From Pseudarthrobacter chlorophenolicus (GTDB lineage Bacteria; Actinomycetota; Actinomycetes; Actinomycetales; Micrococcaceae), in contig NZ_JZTW01000001.1 of assembly GCF_000962805.1 (NCBI RefSeq), positions 620,001 through 684,000 of the forward strand: DNA of 64,000 nt. The letters are read 5' to 3'. Below, in pieces: positions 1-8,964 of this stretch. Every line of letters begins with the position of its first letter. Position 1 is the stretch's first letter. Below the pieces are notes generated by a model, which saw nothing but the letters and a program-made list of their open reading frames with translations, was not told the DNA's origin and did not search any database. The position numbers were made by a program, and so were the translations under genes.

Positions 1-10
1 GAATGGGGGT

Positions 11-1018
11 ATGGCAAACATTTTTGGTGCTCCCCGGACAGGTGGCCCCAACGGCCTTGACCAAGCCAGGGCCGTCCCCACCGGCGACACCGTGGGTTCC
101 TACACCTCCTACCTGGATGCCCAGAAGGCGGTGGACTACCTCGCCGACCAGCAATTCCCGGTACAGATGGTGTCCATTGTGGGCAACGAACTGAAGATGG
201 TGGAACGGGTCACCGGACGCCTCAGCTACCCCCGTGTTGCCCTCTCCGGAGCCCTCAGCGGTATGTGGTTTGGCCTGTTCGTGGGAGTGATGCTCTCCTT
301 CTTCGCGCCGTCACCCGGGTACTTCTCCATCCTCACCTCAGTGTTGATGGGTGCCGCGTTCTTCATGCTGTTCGGCATCGTTACCTACGCGATGCAGCGC
401 GGCAAGCGGGACTTCACGTCCACCAGCCAGGTGGTGGCCACCAGCTATGACGTCATCGTGGCGCAGGAGGCAGCGCAGGAGGCCCGCCGCCTGCTGCAGC
501 AGCTTCCCATGACCCGATCGGACGCTGCCGGCGGCAACGGCCACCAGCCGCGGCACGGCTACCAGAACCAGCCGTATGACCAGCAGAACCAGCAGTACAA
601 CCAGCCGAACCAGCCTTACAACCAGCCGAACCAGCCGTACAACCAGCAGGGTCCGGCACGCCCCACGGGCTGGAACGATTCCTACGGCCAGCACGGACAT
701 ACGCAGGACTCCGGCTACCCCGCGCAGGGCCAGCCCCAGTCGCCGCAGCAGGACGCGCAGCAGCACCAGGGGCAGCAGTACGACGGCGGCCAGCACCAGC
801 AGCCGGTGGCCGCACCGTCCCGCGCGGTCAGGTACCCCGACCTCCCCGACGGGCGGCCGCAGTACGGCGTGAGGCTTCCGCAGGGCCAGGACGGCGGAAC
901 ACCGCAGCCTGCCGCACCCGCGCAGCCGGAGGCCGGCCCGCAGCACCCCGGTGAGGCACCTGCCGGCGAAGGCCAGGACGCCGGCAATGCAGAGCGGCCC
1001 GCGGACCCGCGGCACTAG
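11..1018 (+). CDS. YflT-type general stress membrane protein with Gln/Asn-rich tail
   Basis: A 335-residue protein. Residues about 27-80 resemble the heat-induced stress protein YflT domain (GSYTSYLDAQKAVDYL). Two hydrophobic segments follow at about 77-99 and 103-127. The C-terminal 200 residues are low-complexity, rich in Gln, Asn, Pro and Gly, with heptad-like YNQPNQP repeats at about 183-213. The domain probably faces the cytoplasm and the tail looks disordered. The exact biochemical role of this family is unknown; similar proteins are called general stress protein in Arthrobacter. The start lies only 10 bases into the window, so upstream signals cannot be judged beyond a run of G before the ATG. 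Confidence 0.75.
   Translation: MANIFGAPRTGGPNGLDQARAVPTGDTVGSYTSYLDAQKAVDYLADQQFPVQMVSIVGNELKMVERVTGRLSYPRVALSGALSGMWFGLFVGVMLSFFAPSPGYFSILTSVLMGAAFFMLFGIVTYAMQRGKRDFTSTSQVVATSYDVIVAQEAAQEARRLLQQLPMTRSDAAGGNGHQPRHGYQNQPYDQQNQQYNQPNQPYNQPNQPYNQQGPARPTGWNDSYGQHGHTQDSGYPAQGQPQSPQQDAQQHQGQQYDGGQHQQPVAAPSRAVRYPDLPDGRPQYGVRLPQGQDGGTPQPAAPAQPEAGPQHPGEAPAGEGQDAGNAERPADPRH
596..649 (+). repeat. 21-bp in-frame tandem repeat
   Basis: A 21-nt unit beginning TACAACCAGCCG occurs at 596-616 and 617-637, followed by a partial third copy at 638-649. It encodes the YNQPNQP repeats of the stress protein tail. The length (a multiple of three) keeps the frame, so copy number may vary between strains. Confidence 0.8.
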
Positions 1019-1028
1019 GGACAGCAGC

Positions 1029-1070
1029 AAGAAGCGGTGCCGCCGGAGGAATCCGGCGGCACCGCTTCTT
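1029..1070. terminator. Bidirectional hairpin between convergent genes
   Basis: A perfect 19-bp stem pairs 1029-1047 with 1052-1070 around a GGAA loop. It ends in CTTCTTTG on the plus strand and starts with AAGAAG, so it can serve both the stress-protein gene and the convergent aminopeptidase gene. Confidence 0.8.
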
Positions 1071-1099
1071 TGTGTGCCTGTTCTGTGGCCAGCCTGGCG

Positions 1100-2695
1100 T
1101 TAGCCCTGGGGCGCCTGCCGTGACTCGTCCGCCTCACGGTAAATGCCGGCCATCCACGTCTCCACATCCTCCGGCGTGCGGGGCAACGCAGCGCTGAGGT
1201 TGACTGGCCCGTCGGCGGTCATGAGGATGTCGTCTTCGATGCGGACACCGATGCCTCGGTATTCCTCGGGGATGGCCAGGTCCTCGTCCTTGAAGTACAG
1301 GCCCGGTTCTATGGTGAAGACCATGCCTTCGGCCAGGACGCCGTCGAGGTACAGCTCCCGCTTGGCCTGGGCGCAGTCGTGGACGTCGAGGCCGAGGTGG
1401 TGGCTGGTGCCGTGCGGCATCCACCGGCGGTGCTGCTGGCCTTCGGGGCTGATGGCTTCTTCCACGCTGACGGGAAGGAGGCCCCATTCGGCGAGGCGTT
1501 CTGCCAGTACGGTGGTGGCGGCGGTGTGGATGTCGCGGAACTTCGTGCCCGGCTGCGCTGCCGCGAACCCGGCGTCGGCCGCGTCAAGGACCGCCTGGTA
1601 CACCTTGCGCTGCACATCGCTGAACGTGCCACTCGCAGGCAGGGTGCGGGTGATGTCGGCGGTGTACAGGGAGTCGGCCTCGACCCCGGCGTCCAGGAGC
1701 AGGAGCTCACCGGCGTGGATCTTGCCGGTATTGCGCGTCCAGTGCAGCACTGTGGCGTTGTTGCCGGACGCGGCGATGGTGTCGTAGCCCAGCTCGTTGC
1801 CCACCTCGCGGGCGCGTGCGAAGAAGGCGCCTTCCACTACCCGCTCGCCGCGGGCATGGGTCAGGGCACGCGGCAGGACCTTGACCACTTCTTCGAAGCC
1901 TTCCACCGTGGCGGCCACGGCGAGCTCCATCTGCCCGATCTCCCACTCGTCCTTGATCAGGCGCAGCTCGGAGAGGGCTTCGCTGAGCTTCTCGTCCAGT
2001 GCGTCAAGGACGCCCATGTCCAGGTTCTCGGGATCCTTAGCGGTGTTGTATCGGGCAGTGTCCACCAGGGCATCGATGTTTTCGTCCACCTTGCGGACCA
2101 GGCGGATGGAGATGCCGCCGATCTCGGGCGCACCCACGTTCTTGGTGATGGCCGTTTCCAGCTGGTCGATGTGCCCGGTAGCCAGGCCAAGGCGCGCTTC
2201 GAACTCGGCCAGGGTGGGCCGGGCACCAATCCAGAATTCGCCGGAGCGGGAGTCGGCATAGAACTGCTCCGTATCCCTGCCCGCCAGCGGACGGAAGTAG
2301 AGCGTGGCGCGGTGGTTGCCGCCGTCGTCGCCCTTTCCTTCATCAACCGGTTCAAGCACCAGGACGGCGTCCGGCTCGTGGTCCAGGCCCAGTCCGGTCA
2401 GGTGGGCAAAGCCGGAATGCGGCCGGAACCGGTAATCGCAGTCGTTGGAGCGGACCTTGGGCGGACCGGCCGGAAGGACCAGGCGTTCACCTTTGAACTG
2501 GGCGGAGATGGCCTTGCGCCGGGTCGCGGCGTGGCCTGCAACATCGTCCCGGCCGGGAAGTTCGCGGCTGGACGGCGCCCAGTTACTGGCCATGAAGGCC
2601 TTGAAGGCGTCGGAACTGGGCCGCTGCGAGCGGTTGTTGACGCGCTCCTCCAGCGGCTGGTTAGCAGAGGTGGGGGTGTTTTCGGCATCGTTCAC
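1100..2695 (-). CDS. pepP: Aminopeptidase P family metallopeptidase (Xaa-Pro aminopeptidase)
   Basis: A 531-residue M24B peptidase that removes an N-terminal residue preceding proline. Residues 55-180 form the aminopeptidase P N-terminal domain (RPHSGFAHLTG). The C-terminal pita-bread domain carries the expected dinuclear-metal ligands: D335 in LLLDAG, D347 in TADITR, H432 in HGTSHHLGLDVH, E463 in TIEPGLYF and E487 in GVRIEDD. All five ligands are present, so it should be active. The start is a GTG. The divergent PHP gene begins 79 bp away, so the promoters must lie in this short gap. Confidence 0.93.
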   Translation of the reverse strand: MNDAENTPTSANQPLEERVNNRSQRPSSDAFKAFMASNWAPSSRELPGRDDVAGHAATRRKAISAQFKGERLVLPAGPPKVRSNDCDYRFRPHSGFAHLTGLGLDHEPDAVLVLEPVDEGKGDDGGNHRATLYFRPLAGRDTEQFYADSRSGEFWIGARPTLAEFEARLGLATGHIDQLETAITKNVGAPEIGGISIRLVRKVDENIDALVDTARYNTAKDPENLDMGVLDALDEKLSEALSELRLIKDEWEIGQMELAVAATVEGFEEVVKVLPRALTHARGERVVEGAFFARAREVGNELGYDTIAASGNNATVLHWTRNTGKIHAGELLLLDAGVEADSLYTADITRTLPASGTFSDVQRKVYQAVLDAADAGFAAAQPGTKFRDIHTAATTVLAERLAEWGLLPVSVEEAISPEGQQHRRWMPHGTSHHLGLDVHDCAQAKRELYLDGVLAEGMVFTIEPGLYFKDEDLAIPEEYRGIGVRIEDDILMTADGPVNLSAALPRTPEDVETWMAGIYREADESRQAPQG

Positions 2696-2762
2696 GGGAC
2701 CATCGTCTCACCAGCGTCCCGCCTGCGCGAACAGCCTCCGGTGCCTGAGCCGCAGGGTCAAC

Positions 2763-2768
2763 TAGTCT
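2763..2768 (+). promoter_or_regulatory. -10 box for a leaderless PHP transcript
   Basis: TAGTCT lies exactly 6 nt before the GTG start at 2775, with no Shine-Dalgarno in between. This spacing puts the transcription start on the GTG, the usual layout of actinobacterial leaderless mRNAs. No clear -35 is visible. Confidence 0.5.
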
Positions 2769-2774
2769 GTACAG

Positions 2775-3620
2775 GTGAGGATCGACCTGCATGCCCACTC
2801 CAACGTCTCCGACGGCACGGAGAAACCCGCCGACGTCATGGCGTCTGCCGCCCGCGCGGGCCTGGACGTGGTGGCGCTGACCGACCATGACTCCACGGAC
2901 GGGTGGGCGGAAGCATCTGCCGCCGCGATCGAGGTGGGGGTGGCACTGGTCCCCGGCATGGAGGTGTCCTGCCGGACCGCGGAGGGCATCAGCGTCCACC
3001 TGCTCAGCTACCTGCATGACCCCTCGCATCCCGGGCTGCTCGAGGAAATCACGAAGGCCAAGGAAGCCCGCCATACCCGCGCGGAGCGGATGGTCACGCT
3101 CCTGGCCGAGGATTATCCCCTCACGTGGGACGACGTCATCCACCATGTGGCGCCGGGGGCCACGCTGGGCCGCCCGCACATCGCCGACGCCCTGGTGGCG
3201 GCAGGCGTCGTGGAGGACCGCTCGGAGGCCTTCGCCTCCATCCTGACCTCCCGCTCCCGCTACTTCATCCCGCACTACGCACCCAACCCGGCGGTCGCCG
3301 TCGAGCTGGTCCGCGCTGCCGGCGGTGTTCCCGTGTTCGCCCATCCGGTGGCGTCCTCCCGCGGCAGGATCGTGGGGGAGCGGGTCTACCGGGAAATGAT
3401 CGATGCGGGGTTGGCGGGGCTTGAGGTCGATCACCGCGACAACCCCGAGGAAGGACGCGGCTTCCTGCGCCGCCTGGCCGCGGAGAACAACCTGCTGATC
3501 ACCGGGTCCTCGGACTACCACGGCACCGGCAAGCCGAACCTGCTGGGCGAAAACCTGACCGCACCGCAGGTGCTGGCGCGGATCGAGGAACTGGGTTCGG
3601 GGACCGCCGTCGTCCGCTGA
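2775..3620 (+). CDS. PHP-domain phosphoesterase (YciV/RNase AM-like)
   Basis: A 281-residue metal-dependent phosphoesterase of the PHP family. Metal-binding motifs are visible in order: HAHSNVSDG at the N-terminus (H6, H8), LTDHDS near residue 38, a central FAHP and SDYHG near residue 265. Members of this subfamily act as 3',5'-nucleoside bisphosphate phosphatases or 5'-3' exoribonucleases that mature or recycle RNA. The substrate cannot be read from the sequence alone. The GTG start is supported by the leaderless -10 and by homologues starting MRIDLHAHS. It is convergent with the methyltransferase gene, 13 bp apart. Confidence 0.88.
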   Translation: MRIDLHAHSNVSDGTEKPADVMASAARAGLDVVALTDHDSTDGWAEASAAAIEVGVALVPGMEVSCRTAEGISVHLLSYLHDPSHPGLLEEITKAKEARHTRAERMVTLLAEDYPLTWDDVIHHVAPGATLGRPHIADALVAAGVVEDRSEAFASILTSRSRYFIPHYAPNPAVAVELVRAAGGVPVFAHPVASSRGRIVGERVYREMIDAGLAGLEVDHRDNPEEGRGFLRRLAAENNLLITGSSDYHGTGKPNLLGENLTAPQVLARIEELGSGTAVVR

Positions 3621-3633
3621 ACCCTGGTGCGGC

Positions 3634-4506
3634 CTACTTGGGCTGGTGTTCAACGAGTGTTGCGTGCGCACCCAGCCGTTTGGCCATGATGTCCACGGCC
3701 GGCTGGTTCTGGTCCACGCACACGAACTTGCGGCCCAGCTTGGCCGCCACTGCACCGAGGGTTCCGGAGCCGGCGAAGAAGTCCAGGCACCAGTCGCCGG
3801 GCCGGCTGGACGCTGAGACGACACGGCGGACAAGACCCTCAGGCTTTTGCGTGGGGTACCCGGTCTTTTCTTTGCCGGTGGGGGAAACAATGGTGTGCCA
3901 CCAGACGTCGGTGGGCAGTTTTCCCAGCTCGCGCTTGGCCGGAGTGACGAGGCCCGGTGCCATGTACGGCTCCCTGTCCACTTCGGCGTTGTCGAAGTGG
4001 TACTTGGACGGGTTCTTGACGTACACGAGGATGTTGTCGTGCTTGGTGGGCCAGCGGTTCCTGGCGCGGGCACCGTAGTCGTAGGCCCAAATGATCTCAT
4101 TCAGGAAGCATTCACGGCCGAAGATGGCGTCCAGCATCACCTTTGCATAGTGCACCTCGCGGTAATCCAGGTGCAGGTAGAGCGTGCCGTCGTCGGCCAG
4201 CAGCCGCCAGGCTTCCACCAGGCGCGGCTCCAGGAAGGACCAGTAATCGCTGAAGGCGTCGTCGTAGCGGTGCAGGGCGCCCTTGATCGTGTCATAAGAA
4301 CGGCCCTTGAAGCCCACACGGTCACCGCTGCCGCCGGCGTTGGCAACCATGCGGGTCTCCTGCCGGCTCTGGGCCCGGCCGGTGTTGAAGGGCGGGTCCA
4401 CGTAGATCAGCGTGAAGGCGCCGTCCGGCAGCGTGGGGAGGTACTGCGCGTTGTCCGCGTGCACCACCAGGCTGCCGCCGTCCGGCGCCCAAACAGTGTT
4501 CGTCAT
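3634..4506 (-). CDS. Solo beta-class DNA methyltransferase (N6-adenine/N4-cytosine)
   Basis: A 290-residue SAM-dependent DNA methyltransferase. Motif IV is DPPF at residues 37-40 (IYVDPPFNTGR), and the SAM-binding motif I FAGSG lies near the C-terminus at 244-248. This circular order defines the beta class of N6_N4 methyltransferases, which includes CcrM-like enzymes. DPPF fits an amino-methyltransferase; the exact base and recognition site are not readable. No restriction endonuclease gene is adjacent. It sits 9 bp after the DEAD-box helicase gene and is probably co-transcribed. It may be a housekeeping or epigenetic methylase rather than part of a restriction system. Confidence 0.88.
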   Translation of the reverse strand: MTNTVWAPDGGSLVVHADNAQYLPTLPDGAFTLIYVDPPFNTGRAQSRQETRMVANAGGSGDRVGFKGRSYDTIKGALHRYDDAFSDYWSFLEPRLVEAWRLLADDGTLYLHLDYREVHYAKVMLDAIFGRECFLNEIIWAYDYGARARNRWPTKHDNILVYVKNPSKYHFDNAEVDREPYMAPGLVTPAKRELGKLPTDVWWHTIVSPTGKEKTGYPTQKPEGLVRRVVSASSRPGDWCLDFFAGSGTLGAVAAKLGRKFVCVDQNQPAVDIMAKRLGAHATLVEHQPK

Positions 4507-4515
4507 TCGGTCAGG

Positions 4516-6201
4516 TCAGCCCTCGGTGCTGCCGGACTGGGCGCCCTTGTCTGCACCAGCCACTACCTCACCGTTGCGGCGGCGGGTGCGGGTGCGGGGA
4601 CGGCGGGTCCGCGAAGACTTTTCGGCGTCGGACGCGGTTGCTGCTTCCGGGCCGGCCGCCGGGGCTGACGCGGCTTCGGCAGCATCAGTGGACGTACGAC
4701 GACGGCGCTCAGCGGAGCGGCCCGCTTCGGAGCTGCGTCCGTCGCGTCCGCCGGAACGGCTCCGGCCGCGGCCTTCACGGTCCCGGCCGTCGTTTCCGCG
4801 GCTTTCCCGGCTGTTCTTCTTGCCGGTTTCGCCGAGGTCCTCGAGGACCTCGGCGTCGACGCCCGCGAGGGTGCGCTTGTTCCGGGGCAGGCGGCCCTTG
4901 GTTCCCTCGGGGATGTCCAGCTCTTCGTAGAGGTGCGGGGAAGAGGAATACGTCTCCACCGGCTCCGGGACGTTCAGGCCAAGGGCCTTGTTGATCAGGG
5001 CCCAGCGGGGAACGTCATCCCAGTCAACAAACGTGACGGCCGTGCCCTTGTTGCCCGCACGGCCGGTGCGGCCCACGCGGTGCAGGTAGATCTTCTCGTC
5101 CTCGACGCACTGGTAGTTAATGACGTGCGTGACGTCATCGACGTCGATACCGCGGGCAGCAACGTCGGTAGCCACCAGGACGTCCACCTTGTTGTTGCGG
5201 AAGGCGCGCAGGGCCTGCTCGCGGGCACCCTGGCCCAGGTCGCCGTGGATTGCTGCGGCGGCAAAGCCACGGTCCACCAGTTCCTCGGCCACCTTGGCTG
5301 CGGTGCGCTTGGTCTTGGTGAAGATGATGGTCCGGCCGCGGCCGCGGGCCTGCAGGATGCGGGCAACCACCTCGGTCTTGTCCATGCTGTGTGCACGGTA
5401 GATCAGCTGCCGGATGTCCCGCTTGGTCAGGCCCTCGTCATCGGGGTCCGCCGCGCGGATGTGGGTGGGCTGGGTCATGTACCGGCGTGCCATGGCGATG
5501 ACCGGGCCGGGCATGGTGGCGGAGAAGAGGAGCGTCTGGCGGACGGCCGGGGTGCCGGCGATGATGGTTTCCACATCCGGCAGGAAGCCAAGGTCCAGCA
5601 TCTCGTCGGCCTCGTCCAGTACCACGATGCGGACGTTCTTCAGGCTCAGGTGCTTCTGCCGGTACAGGTCGATGAGGCGGCCGGGGGTGCCCACCACAAC
5701 CTCGACGCCGTTCTTCAGCGCTTCCACCTGGGGCTCGTAGGCGCGGCCGCCGTAGATGGTGGCGATGCGGGCGTTCCGCTTGGTTGAGGCCGTCTGGAGA
5801 TCGCTGGCCACCTGCACGGCCAGTTCACGGGTGGGAACAATAACCAGTGCCTGCGGGGCGCCGGGGACTGCCAGCTTGTCGTAGCCGGCGTCATCCCGGC
5901 CGACAACCCGCTGCAGGGCGGGGATGCCGAAACCGAGGGTCTTGCCGGTTCCGGTCTTGGCCTGGCCAATGATGTCGTGGCCGGACAGGGCGACAGGCAG
6001 CGTCATGGCCTGGATGGGGAAGGGGTGGGTGATGCCGGCGTCGGCGAGGGAGTCCACGATGTCCTGGCGGACGTTGTAGTCGGCGAAGGACTTTTCCGCG
6101 ATCTCGTGCGGTTTCTCATCGGAGATGATGGTCTCTTCGGGCTCGATGGTCTCGGTGCCGGTGGTGTCCGTCAACAGCTGGTGGGTATGCAATTCACTCA
6201 C
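4516..6201 (-). CDS. DEAD-box ATP-dependent RNA helicase
   Basis: A 561-residue cytoplasmic RNA helicase. The Q-motif region (about 40-68) precedes Walker A AKTGTGKT at 81-88, PTRELA near 123, DEAD at 196-199, SAT at 227-229 and HRVGRTGRAG in the second RecA domain. The last ~110 residues are an Arg/Ser/Gly/Glu-rich basic tail, typical of RhlE/CsdA-like helicases that bind RNA non-specifically. It starts at a GTG preceded by AAGGAAA at workable spacing. The gene lies downstream of an RNB ribonuclease on the same strand, so a joint role in RNA decay or cold adaptation is plausible but inferred. Confidence 0.92.
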   Translation of the reverse strand: MSELHTHQLLTDTTGTETIEPEETIISDEKPHEIAEKSFADYNVRQDIVDSLADAGITHPFPIQAMTLPVALSGHDIIGQAKTGTGKTLGFGIPALQRVVGRDDAGYDKLAVPGAPQALVIVPTRELAVQVASDLQTASTKRNARIATIYGGRAYEPQVEALKNGVEVVVGTPGRLIDLYRQKHLSLKNVRIVVLDEADEMLDLGFLPDVETIIAGTPAVRQTLLFSATMPGPVIAMARRYMTQPTHIRAADPDDEGLTKRDIRQLIYRAHSMDKTEVVARILQARGRGRTIIFTKTKRTAAKVAEELVDRGFAAAAIHGDLGQGAREQALRAFRNNKVDVLVATDVAARGIDVDDVTHVINYQCVEDEKIYLHRVGRTGRAGNKGTAVTFVDWDDVPRWALINKALGLNVPEPVETYSSSPHLYEELDIPEGTKGRLPRNKRTLAGVDAEVLEDLGETGKKNSRESRGNDGRDREGRGRSRSGGRDGRSSEAGRSAERRRRTSTDAAEAASAPAAGPEAATASDAEKSSRTRRPRTRTRRRNGEVVAGADKGAQSGSTEG

Positions 6202-6500
6202 GGGGAGTTTCCTTATTCATTTGGGCAATCGCGCAGCATGCTCAACAGGCCGGCCGGTGAGGCTGGTCCGGAGCACGAACAAAGCGCGCAAGCAATTCCA
6301 GTGGAAGCCGATCGCGGGCTATCTAACGCTGGCACTGGCGACCAGCGGGCAAATCTCAAGATCGCGTAGGGGCGGGCTTGTTGGTTTCAGTTCAAGGAAA
6401 TCAACGACCGGGCATCCATTTCTACACCTTCAGTCTAGCCGCATCGGGCCGGATTCCCTGTTTCCGCGCCGTGTGGAAGGCAGGACCGGACGGCCCGGGC
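6202..6500. other. Non-coding gap upstream of the DEAD-box helicase
   Basis: There are 299 bp without a credible gene between the end of the ribonuclease gene and the helicase start. Both neighbours read on the minus strand, so this is either a promoter region plus a long 5' leader of the helicase, or an intra-operon spacer. A TAGACT box is visible on the minus strand near 6430. I see no strong terminator hairpin. Confidence 0.5.
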
Positions 6501-7982
6501 TCACTGGACCAGTTCGAAGTGCACTTCACGGGTAGCTATATCGGACGACACCAGGCGGACCCGGACCTTGGTGCCGGACTCCAGCTCACCGGCGCAGCGG
6601 GCCGTCACGGCAGGGTCGGCGATCTGGATGATTCCGGAGGACCCGTTTCCGTTGCCGTTCTTTCCGTTGCCGTTGCCGTTCTCTTTCTGCGGCTTCGACC
6701 CCGAAATCACAATCGCGTCGAACTCCTGGCCGATGTGGTTGACCAGCAGCGCAGCCTCCACCGTATCCAGGGCCATGCGCTCCATCCGGGACGCCAGCTG
6801 GTCCGAGCCCGCCATGATCTCGGGGAGGGTGGGAAGCGCCTCCCGTACCCAGCCGGGGACGGTACCCCCGTTGCTGAGCGCCTCGCAGGTCACCAGCACA
6901 AAGCGGTCCACCAGGCGGCGCAGCGGCGCGGTGGTGTGGGCGTAGGCATCGCCGATTGCTGCCTGGATTGCCGCCTCCGGAACATCGCCGTCAAAGGCGG
7001 TGTACCCGGCTCCGCGGAAGAGCATGCCGGCCGAATGCATGATGGCCAGCTGCCTTGGGTCCGTTGGGTCAAGGGTCCGCAGGTATTCGCCGTAGCCCAC
7101 CTCGCCGTCCCATGGCTTGCCCAGCGCCTCCGTCTGCAGCCGGAAATGGTGCAGGGAACGCTCGTCCGGTGGCGGCATGGTGCGCAGGATCCCCACCTTG
7201 GCGTCGAGCATGATCCTGGCGGCAGCCATCCCCGTCATCAGGGAAATCTGGGCGTTCCAGTCTTCGACGGGCAACTGGGGAGCAGCAGCTATGCGGAAGC
7301 CGCCATCGGGCAGCTGGACGATTTCCTGGTCCGGCATGTTCAGGCTGGCACCGTTCCGGGCGCGTTCCAGGCGGACACGCTTGAGTCCCACTTCCTTCAG
7401 CAGGCCCAGCAGGGGAGAGGCAGTTCCGGCGTCCAGATCAGCCTGTGCACCTTTGTAGCTGAGCTTCGCACGGCTTCGGACGCGGGCCCGGCGAACATTG
7501 ACTGACGTTACCTCGGCGTCGCCGTCGAGCCGGAAATCCCACACGAAGGCCGAGCAGTCCTGATCCGGCAGGAGACTGCCGGCACCTTCACTGATGACTT
7601 CCGGATGCAGCGGAATGCGCCCGTCCGGTGCGTAGAACGTCTGGCCCCGGCGCCGGGTTTCGGCATCCAGGGGTCCGCCGGGCGCAACGAACGCCGGGAC
7701 ATCGGCGATGGCGTACAGGACGTGGTACCCGCCGTCGTCGTCCGTTTCGATGAAGAGGGCCTGGTCCAGGTCCGTGGACGACGCCGGATCGATGGTGACG
7801 AACTCCACGGCCGTCAGGTCGTAGGCCGGCAGGCGCAGCGCAGCCACCGCGGCCTCGGCGTCCTCGACCGCGTCACCGGGGTAGGGGCCCGGAAGTTCCA
7901 GCTCCGTCCGCAGCGCCGCCAGGGCCTCTTCCAAGGCATTGGTGCGCTCATGGACGTTGGGAGCCAGCCGATGATGTGACAC
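6501..7982 (-). CDS. RNB-domain (RNase II/R family) exoribonuclease
   Basis: A 493-residue 3'-5' exoribonuclease. The RNB catalytic domain begins near residue 60 with the acidic cluster [14 protein letters not shown], followed by ADVPAFV, GRIPLHP and a C-terminal RNA-binding region. E. coli RNase II has D-x5-D-x-D-D here; the fourth Asp is Gln in this protein. DLDQA is, from memory, common in a shorter actinobacterial subfamily, so activity is still expected. It lacks the N-terminal cold-shock domains of RNase R. A Gly/Asn-rich linker (NGNGNGKNG) precedes the last ~60 residues. It is co-directional with the helicase gene. Confidence 0.9.
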   Translation of the reverse strand: MSHHRLAPNVHERTNALEEALAALRTELELPGPYPGDAVEDAEAAVAALRLPAYDLTAVEFVTIDPASSTDLDQALFIETDDDGGYHVLYAIADVPAFVAPGGPLDAETRRRGQTFYAPDGRIPLHPEVISEGAGSLLPDQDCSAFVWDFRLDGDAEVTSVNVRRARVRSRAKLSYKGAQADLDAGTASPLLGLLKEVGLKRVRLERARNGASLNMPDQEIVQLPDGGFRIAAAPQLPVEDWNAQISLMTGMAAARIMLDAKVGILRTMPPPDERSLHHFRLQTEALGKPWDGEVGYGEYLRTLDPTDPRQLAIMHSAGMLFRGAGYTAFDGDVPEAAIQAAIGDAYAHTTAPLRRLVDRFVLVTCEALSNGGTVPGWVREALPTLPEIMAGSDQLASRMERMALDTVEAALLVNHIGQEFDAIVISGSKPQKENGNGNGKNGNGNGSSGIIQIADPAVTARCAGELESGTKVRVRLVSSDIATREVHFELVQ

Positions 7983-8102
7983 GAAAATCAGCCTAACCCC
8001 AAGTCATCCGATTACGCAGGGAATCGGTGCGGGGCGCGGTCCTGACGTGTTGCCGGGGGTGCTGTGCGTTTCGGCAACCCGGATTGCGGGAAGCCGGCAG
8101 CT

Positions 8103-8825
8103 TCAGGAAGCTGCGCCGTCCAGGGCGGAACGAAGCGAGGCAGCGGCGGCAGCGGGATCGGCGGCGTCGGTGATGGCGCGGACCACCACGATCCTTGACG
8201 CCCCGGCCGCCGCCACCTGGTCAACGTTGGAGTGGTCGATCCCGCCGATCGCGAACCACGGCACATCACTGGGCGCATTCGCGGCAGCATACTTCACCAG
8301 GTCCAGGCCGACGGCGGCCCGGCCGGGCTTGGTGGGGGTGGCCCACAGCGGGCCCACGCAGAAGTAGTCGAGGCCCGCAGGTCCTGCGGCGTCGGCCAGG
8401 GCGGCGTCCACCTGTTCCGGCGTGTGGCTGGACAGGCCGATGGCGGCGTTGCCGTTGAGCAGTGTCCTTGCGGCCGGCACCGGCAGGTCTTTCTGGCCCA
8501 CGTGGAATACCGGGGCACCGGAAAGGACCGCAGTGTCCGCCCGGTCGTTGACGGCCCAGAGCCTCCCGTGCCGCTGGGCTGCTTCCTTGAGGGCGGCCAG
8601 GAGATCCAGTTCCTCGGCCGCCTCGATGGCCTTGTCCCGAAGCTGGATGATGTCCACCCCGCCTTCGAACGCCGCGTCCACGAATTCGGCGAAGTCGCCC
8701 CGGCTGCGGCGCGCATCCGTGCAGAGGTACAGGCGTGCGGATTTCAGGGCGCCGTTACCCGCTGCGGTGGTGAAGGCATCGGTGCCGGGTGCTGCGGCGG
8801 GGGCAGGTGTGTGGGACACATTCAT
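8103..8825 (-). CDS. thiE: Thiamine phosphate synthase
   Basis: A 240-residue TIM-barrel enzyme that joins HMP-pyrophosphate and thiazole phosphate to give thiamine monophosphate. Visible signatures are [20 protein letters not shown], the phosphate-binding [24 protein letters not shown] and [11 protein letters not shown]. The N-terminal ~28 residues are an Ala/Pro-rich extension. The gene diverges from the thiO operon. The TPP riboswitch in the 139-bp gap reads toward thiO, so thiE is not obviously under it. Confidence 0.93.
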   Translation of the reverse strand: MNVSHTPAPAAAPGTDAFTTAAGNGALKSARLYLCTDARRSRGDFAEFVDAAFEGGVDIIQLRDKAIEAAEELDLLAALKEAAQRHGRLWAVNDRADTAVLSGAPVFHVGQKDLPVPAARTLLNGNAAIGLSSHTPEQVDAALADAAGPAGLDYFCVGPLWATPTKPGRAAVGLDLVKYAAANAPSDVPWFAIGGIDHSNVDQVAAAGASRIVVVRAITDAADPAAAAASLRSALDGAAS

Positions 8826-8854
8826 GGCTGCAAGCCTAGTTCCTCTACACTTGC

Positions 8855-8958
8855 CTCGTACTGCGGGAGCCCGCGGCAGCTGTCACAAAGCGCCGGGCTG
8901 AGAGGGCGTCAGAGCCGACCGCTTGACCTGATCCGGGTAATGCCGGCGTAGGGAAGGA
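8855..8958 (+). promoter_or_regulatory. TPP riboswitch (THI element)
   Basis: The conserved core is plain: GGGCTGAGAGGGC at about 8895 and CTTGACCTGATCCGGGTAAT at about 8922, ending in GCCGGCGTAGGGAAGG. The 5' half supplies the P1/P2 strand (CTGCGGGAGCCCG at 8861-8873). It lies directly before the thiO start, and the GGAAGGAG ribosome-binding site is at the aptamer's 3' edge. This suggests translational control by thiamine pyrophosphate of thiO-thiS-thiG. Confidence 0.95.
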
Positions 8959-8964
8959 GACACC

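Noticed and set aside
338..1030. 230-residue minus-strand open frame opposite the stress-protein gene
   Set aside because: Composition mirrors the GC-rich codons of the plus-strand gene, has no domain, and the opposite frame has a recognisable family.
1379..2890. 503-residue plus-strand open frame over pepP
   Set aside because: It lies antisense to a complete aminopeptidase P with all metal ligands; no recognisable protein features.
2661..4100. 479-residue minus-strand open frame over the PHP and methyltransferase genes
   Set aside because: It spans two unrelated real genes in a different frame, which is a GC-bias artefact.
3634..6201. Methyltransferase plus helicase as a defence system
   Set aside because: The helicase is a standard DEAD-box RNA helicase, and no nuclease, toxin or mobile marker is nearby.
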